Origin: Morella rubra
Lineage: Eukaryota; Streptophyta; Magnoliopsida; Fagales; Myricaceae
NCBI GenBank assembly: GCA_003952965.2
Contig: RXIC02000460.1
Span: 62,001-126,000 of the forward strand
DNA: 64,000 nucleotides
Reading direction: 5' to 3'
Below the pieces are notes generated by a model. The model did not search any database, was not told the DNA's origin, and saw only the letters and a program-made list of their open reading frames with translations. Below, in pieces: positions 11,955-22,400 of the stretch; within the stretch, counting starts at the first letter, position 1; every line of letters starts with the position of its first letter. The position numbers and the translations under genes are program-made.

Positions 11955-12819
11955 AGGGTTGTTTACTATGCATCCGACATGACTGAACCCAGCCCGCACT
12001 CGACCAAATAGTGTCGGGCTAGGCGCGGGCCTGAGCGTGGGCGGGCCTAAAACACTGGAGCCCGCCCTATATTCGATCAGGCCTCAACCGAACCGACCCA
12101 CCCGCTTAGATTTGCAAAGTCTTGTCGTCCCGACTCTCCTTCTCACTTCTCAAAACCCTTCGACTCTTCCTTCTCCAGCTGTCGTTGTCGCCTCCCAGCC
12201 GCCCTGTATTCGGTCGCTGTCGCCTCCTAACCGGCAGCCCACTTCTCCTTCTTCTCCAGTAAGTCCACTTCTCTTTTTTCTCCAGTAATCACATACGCAC
12301 TGTTGTAGATCCTAGCCGTCATTGACTCAAGTCTCTCTATCTTCTCCGCAGCTTCTTGCAATAACAGCTTGGTTTCCTTCCTTTGGGGCTTCTACAACCC
12401 AAAAGTGTTAAGGAGATTCAAGATTTACGATTCCTTGTGAATCTGTCGGAGAAATCTTTAGGACTAGAGAGATCTGTTATTCCAAAGCTTCTCTTCAATC
12501 GAGCTTCAAGAGGAAGAAACTCCTCCTGGTCTCTAGTAAATTTGGACAAGTTGCTATATTAGTCTTGTTGGGTAAATTTCATGAGTTGATCCTAGGTCGG
12601 TTAGAACTCGTATTCTAGATGGGTTATGCGATACCTGATGGGGGAAAAGAAAGTAATTTGTGTTATCGCCTATCATGGATTTTTTCGTTTACAATCGTGA
12701 TAGACCCTTTCCATCCTCCTCCACCCTGGCATCGCCCTCCTCCTCTTCACTAGCACTCACACCACGCATGTTCACGGGTCTTACCATCATGTACTTCATT
12801 GCTAAGAGGATGTCGAATA

Positions 12820-12930
12820 TCTGGAACCTTTGGGACTGTGTACCATGGAAAATGGAGAGGAACAGATGTTGCCATTAAGAGAATAAAGAAGAGCTGCTTC
12901 ACGGGTCGATCATTAGAGCAAGAGAGATTG
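12820..12930 (+). pseudogene. Captured RAF-like MAPKKK kinase exon fragment
   Basis: The frame reads [20 protein letters not shown] followed by [17 protein letters not shown] and then a GT splice site. This is the glycine-rich loop and catalytic lysine region of plant B4-type RAF kinases (the PB1-domain kinases such as Arabidopsis At1g16270). The conserved VAIK lysine is present. The piece ends exactly where a 5' splice site would be (GTAACT at 12931), so capture was from genomic DNA with intron sequence, not from a cDNA. No other kinase subdomain is present, so it cannot work as a kinase. It is inside the hAT element. Confidence 0.85.
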
Positions 12931-13008
12931 GTAACTCTTCCTTAACACCTGGAACGTATTCCTTTAATGGTGTATTGGCCACCTATCTCTTATGGTGTAA
13001 TGACATTG

Positions 13009-13225
13009 GTGGTGTTCGGGGGTGGAAATCCCAAAATTTCTACCCACATTAAAAAATTATAAAATAATCTCTCTCTCCTCTTCAATTTATTCTTTTTATT
13101 ATAATATTCATTTAAATCTTCTCTATCTTACTTTTTCATCAAATTTTATAAAATATCTTTACTTTTTCACAAACCTTAAAACTCTCAAAATTTCTAACCC
13201 TCAAAATTTTCACTCCGAACGCCCC
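13009..13225. mobile_element. Nested MITE inside the hAT element
   Basis: A 217-bp AT-rich segment whose ends pair as GGTGTTCGGGGGTGGAAA on the left and GGGCGTTCGGAGTGAAAA on the complement of the right. The flanks share CATTG (13004-13008 and 13226-13230). It encodes nothing. A five-base duplication is unusual for the common MITE classes, so the superfamily is not assigned. Confidence 0.6.
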
Positions 13226-13302
13226 CATTGTGCCCTTCCCTGTTTAAGATAAAAGCAAGATCACATTTCCGGTGCCTCTTAGGATTGACTGCATGTTATG
13301 TA

Positions 13303-13432
13303 TTCATATATATTTTCCATGTATTCATAAACTAGCAATAACTGGTTTCCTTCCACGCAACATCCATATAGCTTCACAAGATTTGGATGATGGAGTCTAG
13401 ATATCATGCCAGTTTCATTAACAAATTCTTGA
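13303..13432 (-). pseudogene. Captured LRR receptor kinase fragment (subfamily VIII-2 type)
   Basis: On the minus strand the frame reads EFVNETGMISRLHHPNLVKL, then YGCCVEGNQLLLVYEYMEN. This is the alphaC-to-hinge part of plant LRR receptor kinases of the At1g53430/At1g07650 group, where HPNLVKLYGCCVEGNQLLLVYEY is near invariant. The fragment stops after YEYMEN and the frame upstream closes. It lies opposite in strand to the RAF fragment in the same hAT element, so the two pieces came from different genes. Confidence 0.82.
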
Positions 13433-13656
13433 TTTCATTACTGAGGCTAGTTGCCCCCCTGCAATCAGTAAATGGGTACAGTATAGGAGGGTAAGGGGAA
13501 AAAAAAAAAACAAAACCAACCAGACCCGTGCGGATCGGATTCGGGCGAGTCGAATAAACAGTTATGTCGGGTTGGTTTTTCGGGTCGGATAAGTTAACAG
13601 AAAACTGACCCGTACTGATCCGACTGTACTTGACCCGAACCGACATGTGAACAGCC

Positions 13657-15100
13657 CTATTATTCGCCTCCTTTGCTTGGAAAAAAAAAATTATTGGCCT
13701 TCTCTACTTTAAAAAAAAAATTATTATTCGCCTTTTTGCTTGGAAAAACAAATTATTGTTATTCGCCTTCTTTGCTTGGAAAAAATAACAATAATGATTT
13801 GGCTTCTTTTTTTAATGGCTGCTTTTTTATATCTGGTAGCTCTTTTCTAAAACTACCACAGATAATTCAAGAAGCAGATGTGGGCTATGCCAATAGAGTG
13901 TGCTTGAGAAATTGAAGCTCGAGAGGTCCAAGGCAGTCTGGCGGACAAGGGAGGGGTTGCACCGGTGATACTTAACACTCGGTGCAACGGTGTTGGAGGC
14001 GATTTTCATCGAGCGGAGTGTAGTGGTTGAATAATGAATCTTCCCTGTTCACCTCCTTTCTCCTCTCCCTGGCTTCCCGCTCCTTTTGCTTGTCTACTTC
14101 TTAGTCTTCTTTCGCTATGCAGTTTTCACAGTGCGCGTATTGGTGGGAACTAGAAGAAAAGTGGAAGTGGAAACGAGAGCATGCATTTTCTTCGTCTATC
14201 GTGGGTTTTCGCTTTTGGATTCCCCACTGAGAGAAAGTATTCGTTTTTCGCTGAAAGTGGATTTTCTGCTTTTAGAGAGTTTCCAATTAGGGTTTGTCTG
14301 TTTTCTTTTCATACAGTGCAGAGTGTAGGTATTGAATCCTTCTACTTCCGTCTAATCTGATTAATTTTTTCGGTTCTTTACAAATACAGGGTTACCTGTT
14401 TCGCCGACTGAGTTCTTCGCAATTAACTCTGTTTCTTGTTTCTTGATGGATTGCTATTATCTTTTGTCCCCCTCTTTGTTCGTCTAAACATCTTCCGGGT
14501 TACTTTATTTTTATTGTTTTTTTCCCATGGGAGCTCGAGGATTTTACACTCTCATTCTGTTTGATATCTACTCATCAAACAAAACATCATAACCAACTCA
14601 TATTAAAGCAAAGCTACTAGCGCCTAAGCTGGGGTTTGGCAACAATTTTTGAAAGTAGTTTCTCATCTCTTATGCATTGGACATCTCGAAATTATCCCTC
14701 ATAACTGTCCTATTTCCCAAAATGTCCCTAACCGATATAATAATGACAAAATGAAAATAAAAAAATTGAAAAGAGAATAAGAAACAAAGTCATTTTATAT
14801 TTAATAAAGTAAAATAAAAAACGCTCATGTGGGGCAGTAATCGATTTTCGGCATTGGTATATTTACCCGGCTCTAGTAATGGGGTGGCCTTCAAACCACC
14901 CCTTCTCGCGTGGTGGATGCTAGACCACCCCGCGACAGGTGGCTCTGAGCCTCCCCTTCGCAGGTGTGGCCAAGGCACCTTGCAGTGTGTCAAAGCTCCT
15001 TCGAACCCCATACCACCAAAGAGAGTAGGTGGCTCAGACGCCGCAGGGCCGCCGAGTGGCTGCATAGGAGAAGGCGAGCTCTTCCTTACATATATATATA
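13657..15100. other. Intergenic with simple and GC-rich repeats
   Basis: At 13657-13815 about four degenerate units of attattcgccttctttgctt followed by A-runs lie in tandem. 13820-14780 has only short frames; the ORF at 14086-14328 resembles nothing I know. At 14820-15070 a GC-rich block with repeated accacccc/ggggtgg words looks like a common plant dispersed repeat, probably transposon-derived. A (TA)n run follows at about 15089-15105. Confidence 0.45.
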
Positions 15101-17350
15101 TATATAGGAGGAAGTGGTGGAGGAGCCCTTATGGGTGATATCGGAGGGATAGTACCAAGAAGGACAAAGGTATTCTGGAGAGGGACAGAGCTAGGGCAAA
15201 GAGAGGGTCGTGGAATATGGGAAGGAGATGGACCACGAGCATGAGCTTGGAAAAGAGGGAAGAAGCTATCTTAAAGGAAATCCGTAGTAGTCAACTTACG
15301 GGATGTATTAAGCGGTTTAGATGAAGAAGCAGAAGATTTGGAAGAACTCATTTGCCCTGTAGAATTTCACGAGTAAGAAAATCAGGAATTGAGTTGGATT
15401 CGCCTTTAATGTATTTAATATTAAAATAAAAAAATAGATAAAATGCCTTGCCAATGAGCAAAGAGATGTTTAGAGGCAAGATTTTTCACATCTTTTAAAA
15501 GAATATCTTTAGCAGATTTGCAATTGACACGTATCAGAAATTTTTTATTTAACAAATCATCTTAGAATTTAGAAATACAAAAAACAATAGATAAAATTTC
15601 TTGTTTGACAGTACTATATTTTTGTTGTGTAGGGTTCCAAGTACCAGAATGAAAGCAAAAAATCTACTATTTATCCGTGATATGCATGCGTTGTTTAAGT
15701 ATGCCACCATATCCGATATTTGATGCATCGGTTTCAATAATTTTAAATGCAGAAGAAGATGCAATGTCTAAACATGGTAAATGCTTAACGTGTAGTTTGA
15801 TTTGTTTGATAATATCAGTATGTTCATAAGTAAATGGAGGGGGCTTCTTACGAAGACGAGTAAAGAGTGGTTTGCATAAAGTACGAAGATTTGATAAAAT
15901 TCACCAATGTAATTCAAACTTCCTAAAAATCGTTGCAACTGAGTCTTATCAGTGATTTGATTAAGAAATTTATTGGCAAATTCAATTGCATGAGAAATAG
16001 GAGTAATAGTACCATAATAGATTTTTTTTTTCTAAGAATCGCATTTTCGATTGGAAGAGTTTGATTTTTGGGGCAAAAACAACAAGACCATTAGCTTTAA
16101 TGATATTCACAAATTTACTTAAATGGAACCAATGTTGTTTAATAGATTTAGAAAAGATTAAAACATCGTCAATATAAACAATAGAAAAGGAAGAATAAGA
16201 ATTAAAAATATCATTCATTATATTTTGAAATTCATAATTAAAAATATCATTCATTATATTTTGAAATTCAGAGGGTGCATTCTTTAAACCGAAGGGCATA
16301 ACATTCCATTCAAAATGTCTAAAAGGAACTGTAAAAGCAATTTTATAACTATCAACTTCAGCAACCTGAATTTGATAAAAACCAGATTTCATATCAAATT
16401 TAGAGAAAATAATAGAATCATATAACCTGTTTAACAGGTCTTTTTTGTTGGGAATTAAATATCTAATCCATCGTAAAACTTTATTTAAAGGTTTATAGTT
16501 GATAACTAGACGAGGAACTCCTCGTTCTAATTTAGCTTGGCCCTATACATAGAAAGCGACACAGTTCTAAGGTGATTTAGATTTTCGAATTAAACATTTT
16601 CGCAGTAAATTAGAAATTTCATTTTTACATAAAGCTAAAAGTTCTTGATTCATCTGAATCGGCTGAGCTTTGGTAGGAATATTTTGTTCAGAGAAATCTT
16701 TTTCATAAGTAAAAGTAATAACATGTTTCTTGTGATTTCAAAAAGCAGTAAGAAAAGAATAACAAATTTTAGATTCCTTTTGTTGAAAAAATGTTTTAAT
16801 ATCCTATTGGAGAACAACAACATTGTTAAGTTGTTCATCAATTTATTTATAAAGGACTTCATTTTGGAGAGAAGATAAATGTTTCTTTTTAAGAAAAATT
16901 TTAATCTGAGTAAGAAGATTAATTTCTTTCTCCACAGATAAATGTTTCAGAAACTGGATGTCACAAGGAAAAAGAAGGATAATAAAATTTAAATGTGACA
17001 TCATATCCTAAAACACGGGATGTGATGCCTTCTTCTGTAACGATAAAAGGTTAAAGCAAAGCAAATAATGGATTACTAAGAATTAATTTAGAAGATAAAT
17101 TTTTAAATAAGATAAAAATAGTTTGAAAACAAAATCCATTATTACAAATATGAACATTAGAGATTTTATAATTAATAATTATTTTTCCACCATCAGCTTG
17201 AGAAAGACGTTAAGTGGTTTTCTCATAATATTTGGAATCAATAAGACCTTCCTGATATAATTTTTATAATTTTAATTGTTTTACAATTACCCTTTTTTCT
17301 CCTCTTTAATTATTAAAAAAATTTAAATGTTTTAAAAGGGAAAAACTAAA
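15100..17350 (-). mobile_element. Endogenous pararetrovirus fossil, petuvirus-like (Caulimoviridae)
   Basis: Minus-strand blocks match, in order, the protease-to-reverse-transcriptase and RNase H part of a caulimovirid polyprotein. The RT core is clear at 15982-16392, with KSGFYQIQVAE, EWNVMPFGLKNAPSEFQ and the active-site motif IVYIDDVLIF. Downstream (lower coordinates) are stretches of the type TQLQRFLGSLNY and, in RNase H, YSTVKQEIL. From memory, the wording is closest to Petunia vein clearing virus rather than to badnaviruses. No LTRs are visible, as expected for this family. Only part of the genome is present and the copy is broken many times, so it is an old fossil. Its left limit is uncertain. 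It ends about 100-200 bp before the likely transcription start of the EAF1-like gene. Confidence 0.85.
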
Positions 17351-17457
17351 CAAAGCTACAGTAAAAAAACTACGAGACTGCCAAGCAGCTCTAAAATTTG
17401 TAAAATGGTTGCCAAGCAGCTCTAAATATTTATGGAGTAAATAATAAAAAGCCCAAA

Positions 17458-17541
17458 ATGGACGTCCAATTTCTCAAAGCCCTCCTCCTCTTCGTCTTCT
17501 TCCTCTTCATGCCCAGCCCACTACTCGCAGAGGTCGCATAG
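17458..17541 (+). CDS. 27-codon micro-ORF upstream of EAF1, possible uORF
   Basis: The frame starts at an ATG about 25 bases after a TATA-like AT-rich stretch (about 17424-17433). It reads MDVQFLKALLLFVFFLFM then PSPLLAEVA and stops: a hydrophobic core with a small-residue end like a secretory signal peptide. It would be a uORF if EAF1 transcription starts upstream of it, or the remains of a truncated secreted-protein gene. It may also be chance. Confidence 0.25.
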   Translation: MDVQFLKALLLFVFFLFMPSPLLAEVA

Positions 17542-19498
17542 TCCCCCGTCTCCACGAACACAACCTAACCAAACCATAACCTATACGCCATAGAGAGCGA
17601 GAAAACCGAACCCTAGAAATTAGAGGGAGGGAGAGTTAAGACAAGCTTCCATGGCTGACATTTTCTGAGACGTGTTGTGGTCTGGGACAAGGTCGTGTTG
17701 ATTTATTTGTGAATAGGGCTTGTGGTTCAAAACCCTAGGAGAGAGAAGGTGTTCCCAATTTCGTGTCTCTGTTCCCAATTCAGGTACTTTTTGTTACTCT
17801 TTTCGTGTTAGGTTTTCTTCCGCGGGGTTGTGAAACCCTAGAATTCTGGAAATTTGTGCATTTCTGCTTGGGGTTGAATGGCATTAGGGTTTTTGATTTG
17901 TTGGGGACAATTAATGTGAATTCTTTTCTCTGTTATGATTGTATTATGCATTGTGGTTGAATGCTTGAAGGTTTAAGCAGTAAGTCACGTTGTCTGTGAG
18001 GATACTGCATAAATATGGTGCTTTTTGTCTGTAATTGGTCCGCCCATTTGGGGGAACTTCGTAGTGCGTGTTTAATTAGTAAGCCAGTGATTCTGGTACT
18101 TGAATGAATTTGTTCCACGGTGCGCCCATGGAAATTTGAAGGAAAATCATTGGTGCCAAGATTCTTACATGCAATTGTTCCTCCTGTGCATGGAAGTCTG
18201 TATGGCACCGAGTATCCATAATTTTAATCACTCTTGTTGGTGGTTATTAATTGCTATGTTTGGACATTATACCGTTCACACCACTTTTGTCAGGCAATGC
18301 ATTTATTTCTTTTTGTACTTTCACTGTATGGGGAGACTATAGTGCTGTGAGGATATCTGGCTTAATATTTAGATCGCTTCTCACAGTTTATGGTCACTAA
18401 TTAAGCTAGTTCTAACTTTTCCTTTTAAAATAATTTCCTTCTCCAGTACACTAGTCGATTGTAAGGTTTTTTTAGATTGAGTGAGGTCTTGTCGTTGTGG
18501 AGTTTTCCAATTTTGTCCTGAGATTTATATGGAATGCTCTTTTTGTTGGTTTCTATTATTTTACCTGTGTGTTTCTAGATGCTTGGCTTGCTGCTAGTTC
18601 CTCTTGTCCGCATATAACTTCAAGGAAGTATAAAAAGTGCTGGTTGATTTGGCATGGTAGTGTGGCATATTTTTTGTGATGCATGTCATTTTTACATTGT
18701 CACCACCGATAATGTAAGCAATTATCATTTCAGGATTTTACAGCTATGGTAGGCGATATTGTGCTGACCTCATGCATATGGTGTTTTAGCCCTCGTGTTT
18801 TGTTGTACACTTGTGTAAATATGTTTGCTTCTCTATTTAAAGGGAAGAGTTTTATAGGCTTACTTCCTTTCCAGAAGTTAAAATTTAGAAACGTGTAGAA
18901 GTTGCCTACAATGGACTGGTGCAACTTTCCTTTTATCAAAGCATTGAGCTTTAATGCACCTTTGTATGGAGTTTTTTGGCCATATTCTTAAAGAAGACTG
19001 ATTAACACTGCTGATGGGAGATGATGCCAGGAGTTTGCTTTGGGTTATTCCCCTGTGTTGTTTCTTTAATTCATGTTAATTTGAATCCAATGAATTGAGT
19101 GCCAATGGTCTTTGGAACAAATGGCATCTCTTCCCCCCAAAATAAGTGATGGAGGGTGCTTCTGCATGCAATCATTATTGTTACCTACAAATAAAAAATT
19201 TCATGTCTTCGGTGACTTCTATGGTGTAGTGGCAGTCAATCATTTACCTTCTCCAATTTTGAGAATCTATGTAAAGTTGAATCTTTACTCGAATATAGGG
19301 ATTTATCCCCATATTTTTTTGCTTGATAATGGCATTTATGATATATGTTAGGAGAAAGGGTCCATTCATTGCTGATGTTTAACACATTGTTCATTTAGCC
19401 ACTTCTTTGTTCTCACATCACCTCTTGTCTCTTATGTTTCCCAGGGTTTGGAGTATTGAGTAGATGGGAGGGGAAACATTGTAGCTATTAGGGTAGGT
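17542..19498 (+). other. 5' UTR and first intron of the EAF1-like gene
   Basis: No coding exon is seen here. A likely non-coding first exon ends at 17783 (TTCAG before GTACTT), and an acceptor (TTCCCAG) ends at 19444, 54 bases before the start codon. The intron would be about 1.66 kb. Long first UTR introns are common in plant housekeeping genes and often raise expression. The open frames in it are short and look random. Confidence 0.5.
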
Positions 19499-22400
19499 AT
19501 GCATGGATGTAGCTCGGGATCTGGTCTTCTTGTAAATGCTGAGGTTGATTCCATGGGTGGAGTTGTTGACGGCGGGGTTGGTATTAGTTTAAAAACCTCT
19601 CCGCGCCGAGCAGCAATTGAGAGGGCTCAAGCAGCACTTAGGTGATACTGTCATGCTTTTTTGTGTTTAATGTCACTGCTTATTTGATTTCCATATTGCA
19701 ATCTGTTTCCCATTTTCTGTTTTGTACTTGAGAAGCAAATTACCTGTTGATAACAGGCAGGAGTATGATGTTCGTGAGGAAAGGAGAAAGGAGCTTGAAT
19801 TTCTTGAGAAAGTATGGAATTTGATCTTTCTTTTGCTATTTATGCAACTAGTATTTGAGGATGATAATCACCAAAACTCTCCTCACTTTCAGGGTGGCAA
19901 TCCATTGGACTTTAAGTTTGGGAATGCAGCTTCAGTCAGTGTCCAGTCTACTTCACTCACTGATCAGCATCCAGAGCAAATAGTGACCAGGTAGATTCTG
20001 TTAGCCATGGTGCATTTTGGGTTCATGGATCGACATTATACCACGGTGAACAGGTTAACTTATTAATTGTTTCTTTCCTGTTGTTTCTTATTTCAGTGAA
20101 GCGAAAGGTAGTTTTGCTTTGGCTGCCTCACCTCATGGGGATTCTGTTGAGAGTAGTGGTAGACCTGGGGTTCCTGCTGTTTGTGAGCCCAATAGTGCTG
20201 ATAATCTCTTACTTTTTGATGGTGACAATGAATTGCTTGAAGGTGAAAGGAGCTCTATACAACCTAGTAGAAGGAACAATATTCATCTATCAGAACAATC
20301 TTCCCAGATGGATGGGAGTCAAAATGCCAAGGAATCTGAAGATTCCGCTTTTCTCCGCCCATATGCTCGAAGGAATAGGTCCAGACCACCCCGTGAAGGT
20401 GCTCGTGGGAGGGATGGAAAGGAGATGATGTCTGAGACAAACAACTCAAAGGACCAGGAAATACCTTCTGTTTCTAATGTAAAGTGTGCTAGTTCAAATG
20501 GTGATATTGATGTGAAAATTGTATCTTCCGATAATCAGTTGAATACAGACCTGGATGGCGTGGAGGCTGTTAAGGCTCCCAAAAGCTTGAGGGATATCCA
20601 TTTTGACCAATCTTCTAAAGTCAATGCTCAGCAAACGGCTGTTGATATGGCTTCTGGAGTACCGGATTTTGTTGAAGAAAGGCCTCAGGCTGTTTCAGCT
20701 TGTTTTGAACATCCACCTTCTGCAACTACGACAAAAGCTGATGATGATACTGCATGTGGTCAGCTGAATGGATTTAGCAGCATCAAATTAGATAGAAAAC
20801 AAATAATGAATGAAGTCCAAAATAGCAATCCAGCGTTAGGCACAAAGGGTTTAGATTCAGAGTGCTCTGGCACCCAAGCTAGCCTAGGGTTAGATGTAAA
20901 TAATGATGTTGACCTGTGTTCTACTACAAGGAATGTCGAATCTAATGGGAGCACCATGGAACAAACTCGAGATTTTGAAGAGGCGACAAATTTAGTAGGT
21001 GAAGTGGTAAAAGAAAAGGAGTCCAATGGGGTCGACAAAAAGAATGACACTAAGCCTCTTGACAAAAGGAATGAGATCAAGGCCGCTGATAGTGGTGCAA
21101 TTATTACTGCTGATGATGATTCTGCTTATCTAAACCATTCTGGCAATGGTATTGCAGTCAAAGTCGAGGAAGACATGCACCTAAGTAGATCTGAACTGGA
21201 AAAAGACTTGAAAAATCCTTCCGACGTTGGGGAAGTGCAACCAAATGAACGTATCAGATCAGAGACTGAGGGAAAAGTGGATAAGGTGTTGGAACCCAGC
21301 AAGGAAAACATTTGTGCCAGCAGACTACAGGAACCCATGGACATATCGAACTGTGAGCTTCCAGGGACTGCTTTGCCAGGGAGGGACCCTTCTGCTGCCT
21401 CAGATCCTCAAACTTGTTCTGCTGACCTTTCAAAATTTGCAGACAAAGCACATGAAGATTCTATTCTGGAAGAGGCACGAATTATAGAGGTTCTTAGTTT
21501 ACCTTCTGTTCTGGTTTATGACCTCTTATTATAATCTTTGTGGGAAGTTAGTTTTGTGTTCTTCATGAAGCTATAGATGACTGACATAATGTAGTAAACA
21601 GGCAAAGCGTAAGAGAATAGCAGAATTATCTATCCGTACTTCATATGTGGAGAATCGGTGCAAATCTCAATGGGATTTTGTCCTTGAGGAAATGGCATGG
21701 TTAGCAAATGATTTTGCACAGGTATGATTTTCTGGAAATGCCATCAGTCAAGAAAAAAAATCTTTTTATGTCAACTTTCCTTTTGATATTCCATTCAGTC
21801 AAAAAATATGGTTTTCTCTCCTTGTGTCAACCTTTCTTTTTCTCTAGACCAGAATCTCGATAGTACATATGGTTTGAAGTACAGTTTATGGTACTGAAAC
21901 TTTCTGCAACTAAGTATACATGGCAATATCGCTGCTTTGAACTCTATCCCTGTTATAATTTCTTATAGGAGCGTCTTTGGAAGATAAATGCTGCTGCTCA
22001 AATATGTCATCGGGTTGCTTTTAGTTCTCGGTTGAGATTCGAAAAACAAAACCAATGTTGGGAGCTAAAAAGAGTAGCTCACAGCTTAGCGAAGGCTGTC
22101 ATGCAGTTTTGGTGTTCAGCAGAGGTGCTTTCCAATAGTGACGATCCAAGTGTTGGTCAAAAGAACTGCAAGTATAGTTCGGGGGAATCAAGGATGGTTG
22201 ACGGGAATGAAGTTTCTAAGGACAAGATTGAAGAATTTGATACAGTGCTGGTTATTTTCTTGAAGCCCTCTTTGCTGGTCACTACTTCGGTCTTTGTGAT
22301 GATTGTAACCGAGTGTTATGCAAATGGTTTTTATTGCTTAGTTGTTTAATGTTCAGCAATTGTTCATTGTCTAGTCCATTGCTGGTAACTTCTCACTTTC

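Larger units (their letters stand above)
11955..13656. mobile_element. Non-autonomous hAT element carrying two kinase fragments
   Basis: The left end reads TAGGGTTGTTTAC and the complement of the right end reads TAGGGCTGTTCAC, the classic hAT terminal form. An exact 8-bp target duplication TTATTCGC borders both sides (11947-11954 and 13657-13664). GC-rich subterminal stretches with cgggtc/gacccg words follow, also typical of hAT. There is no transposase. Inside are an exon-like piece of a RAF-type kinase (12820-12930, +), a nested MITE (13009-13225) and a piece of an LRR receptor kinase (about 13303-13432, -). This is the hAT equivalent of a Pack-MULE. The rest (12100-12800) is C/T-rich and not assigned; short frames there may be more captured DNA. 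Confidence 0.85.

Noticed and set aside
14820-15070. GC-rich frame on both strands as a gene
   Set aside because: The ggggtgg/ccacccc words and lack of any motif fit a dispersed plant repeat better than a protein.
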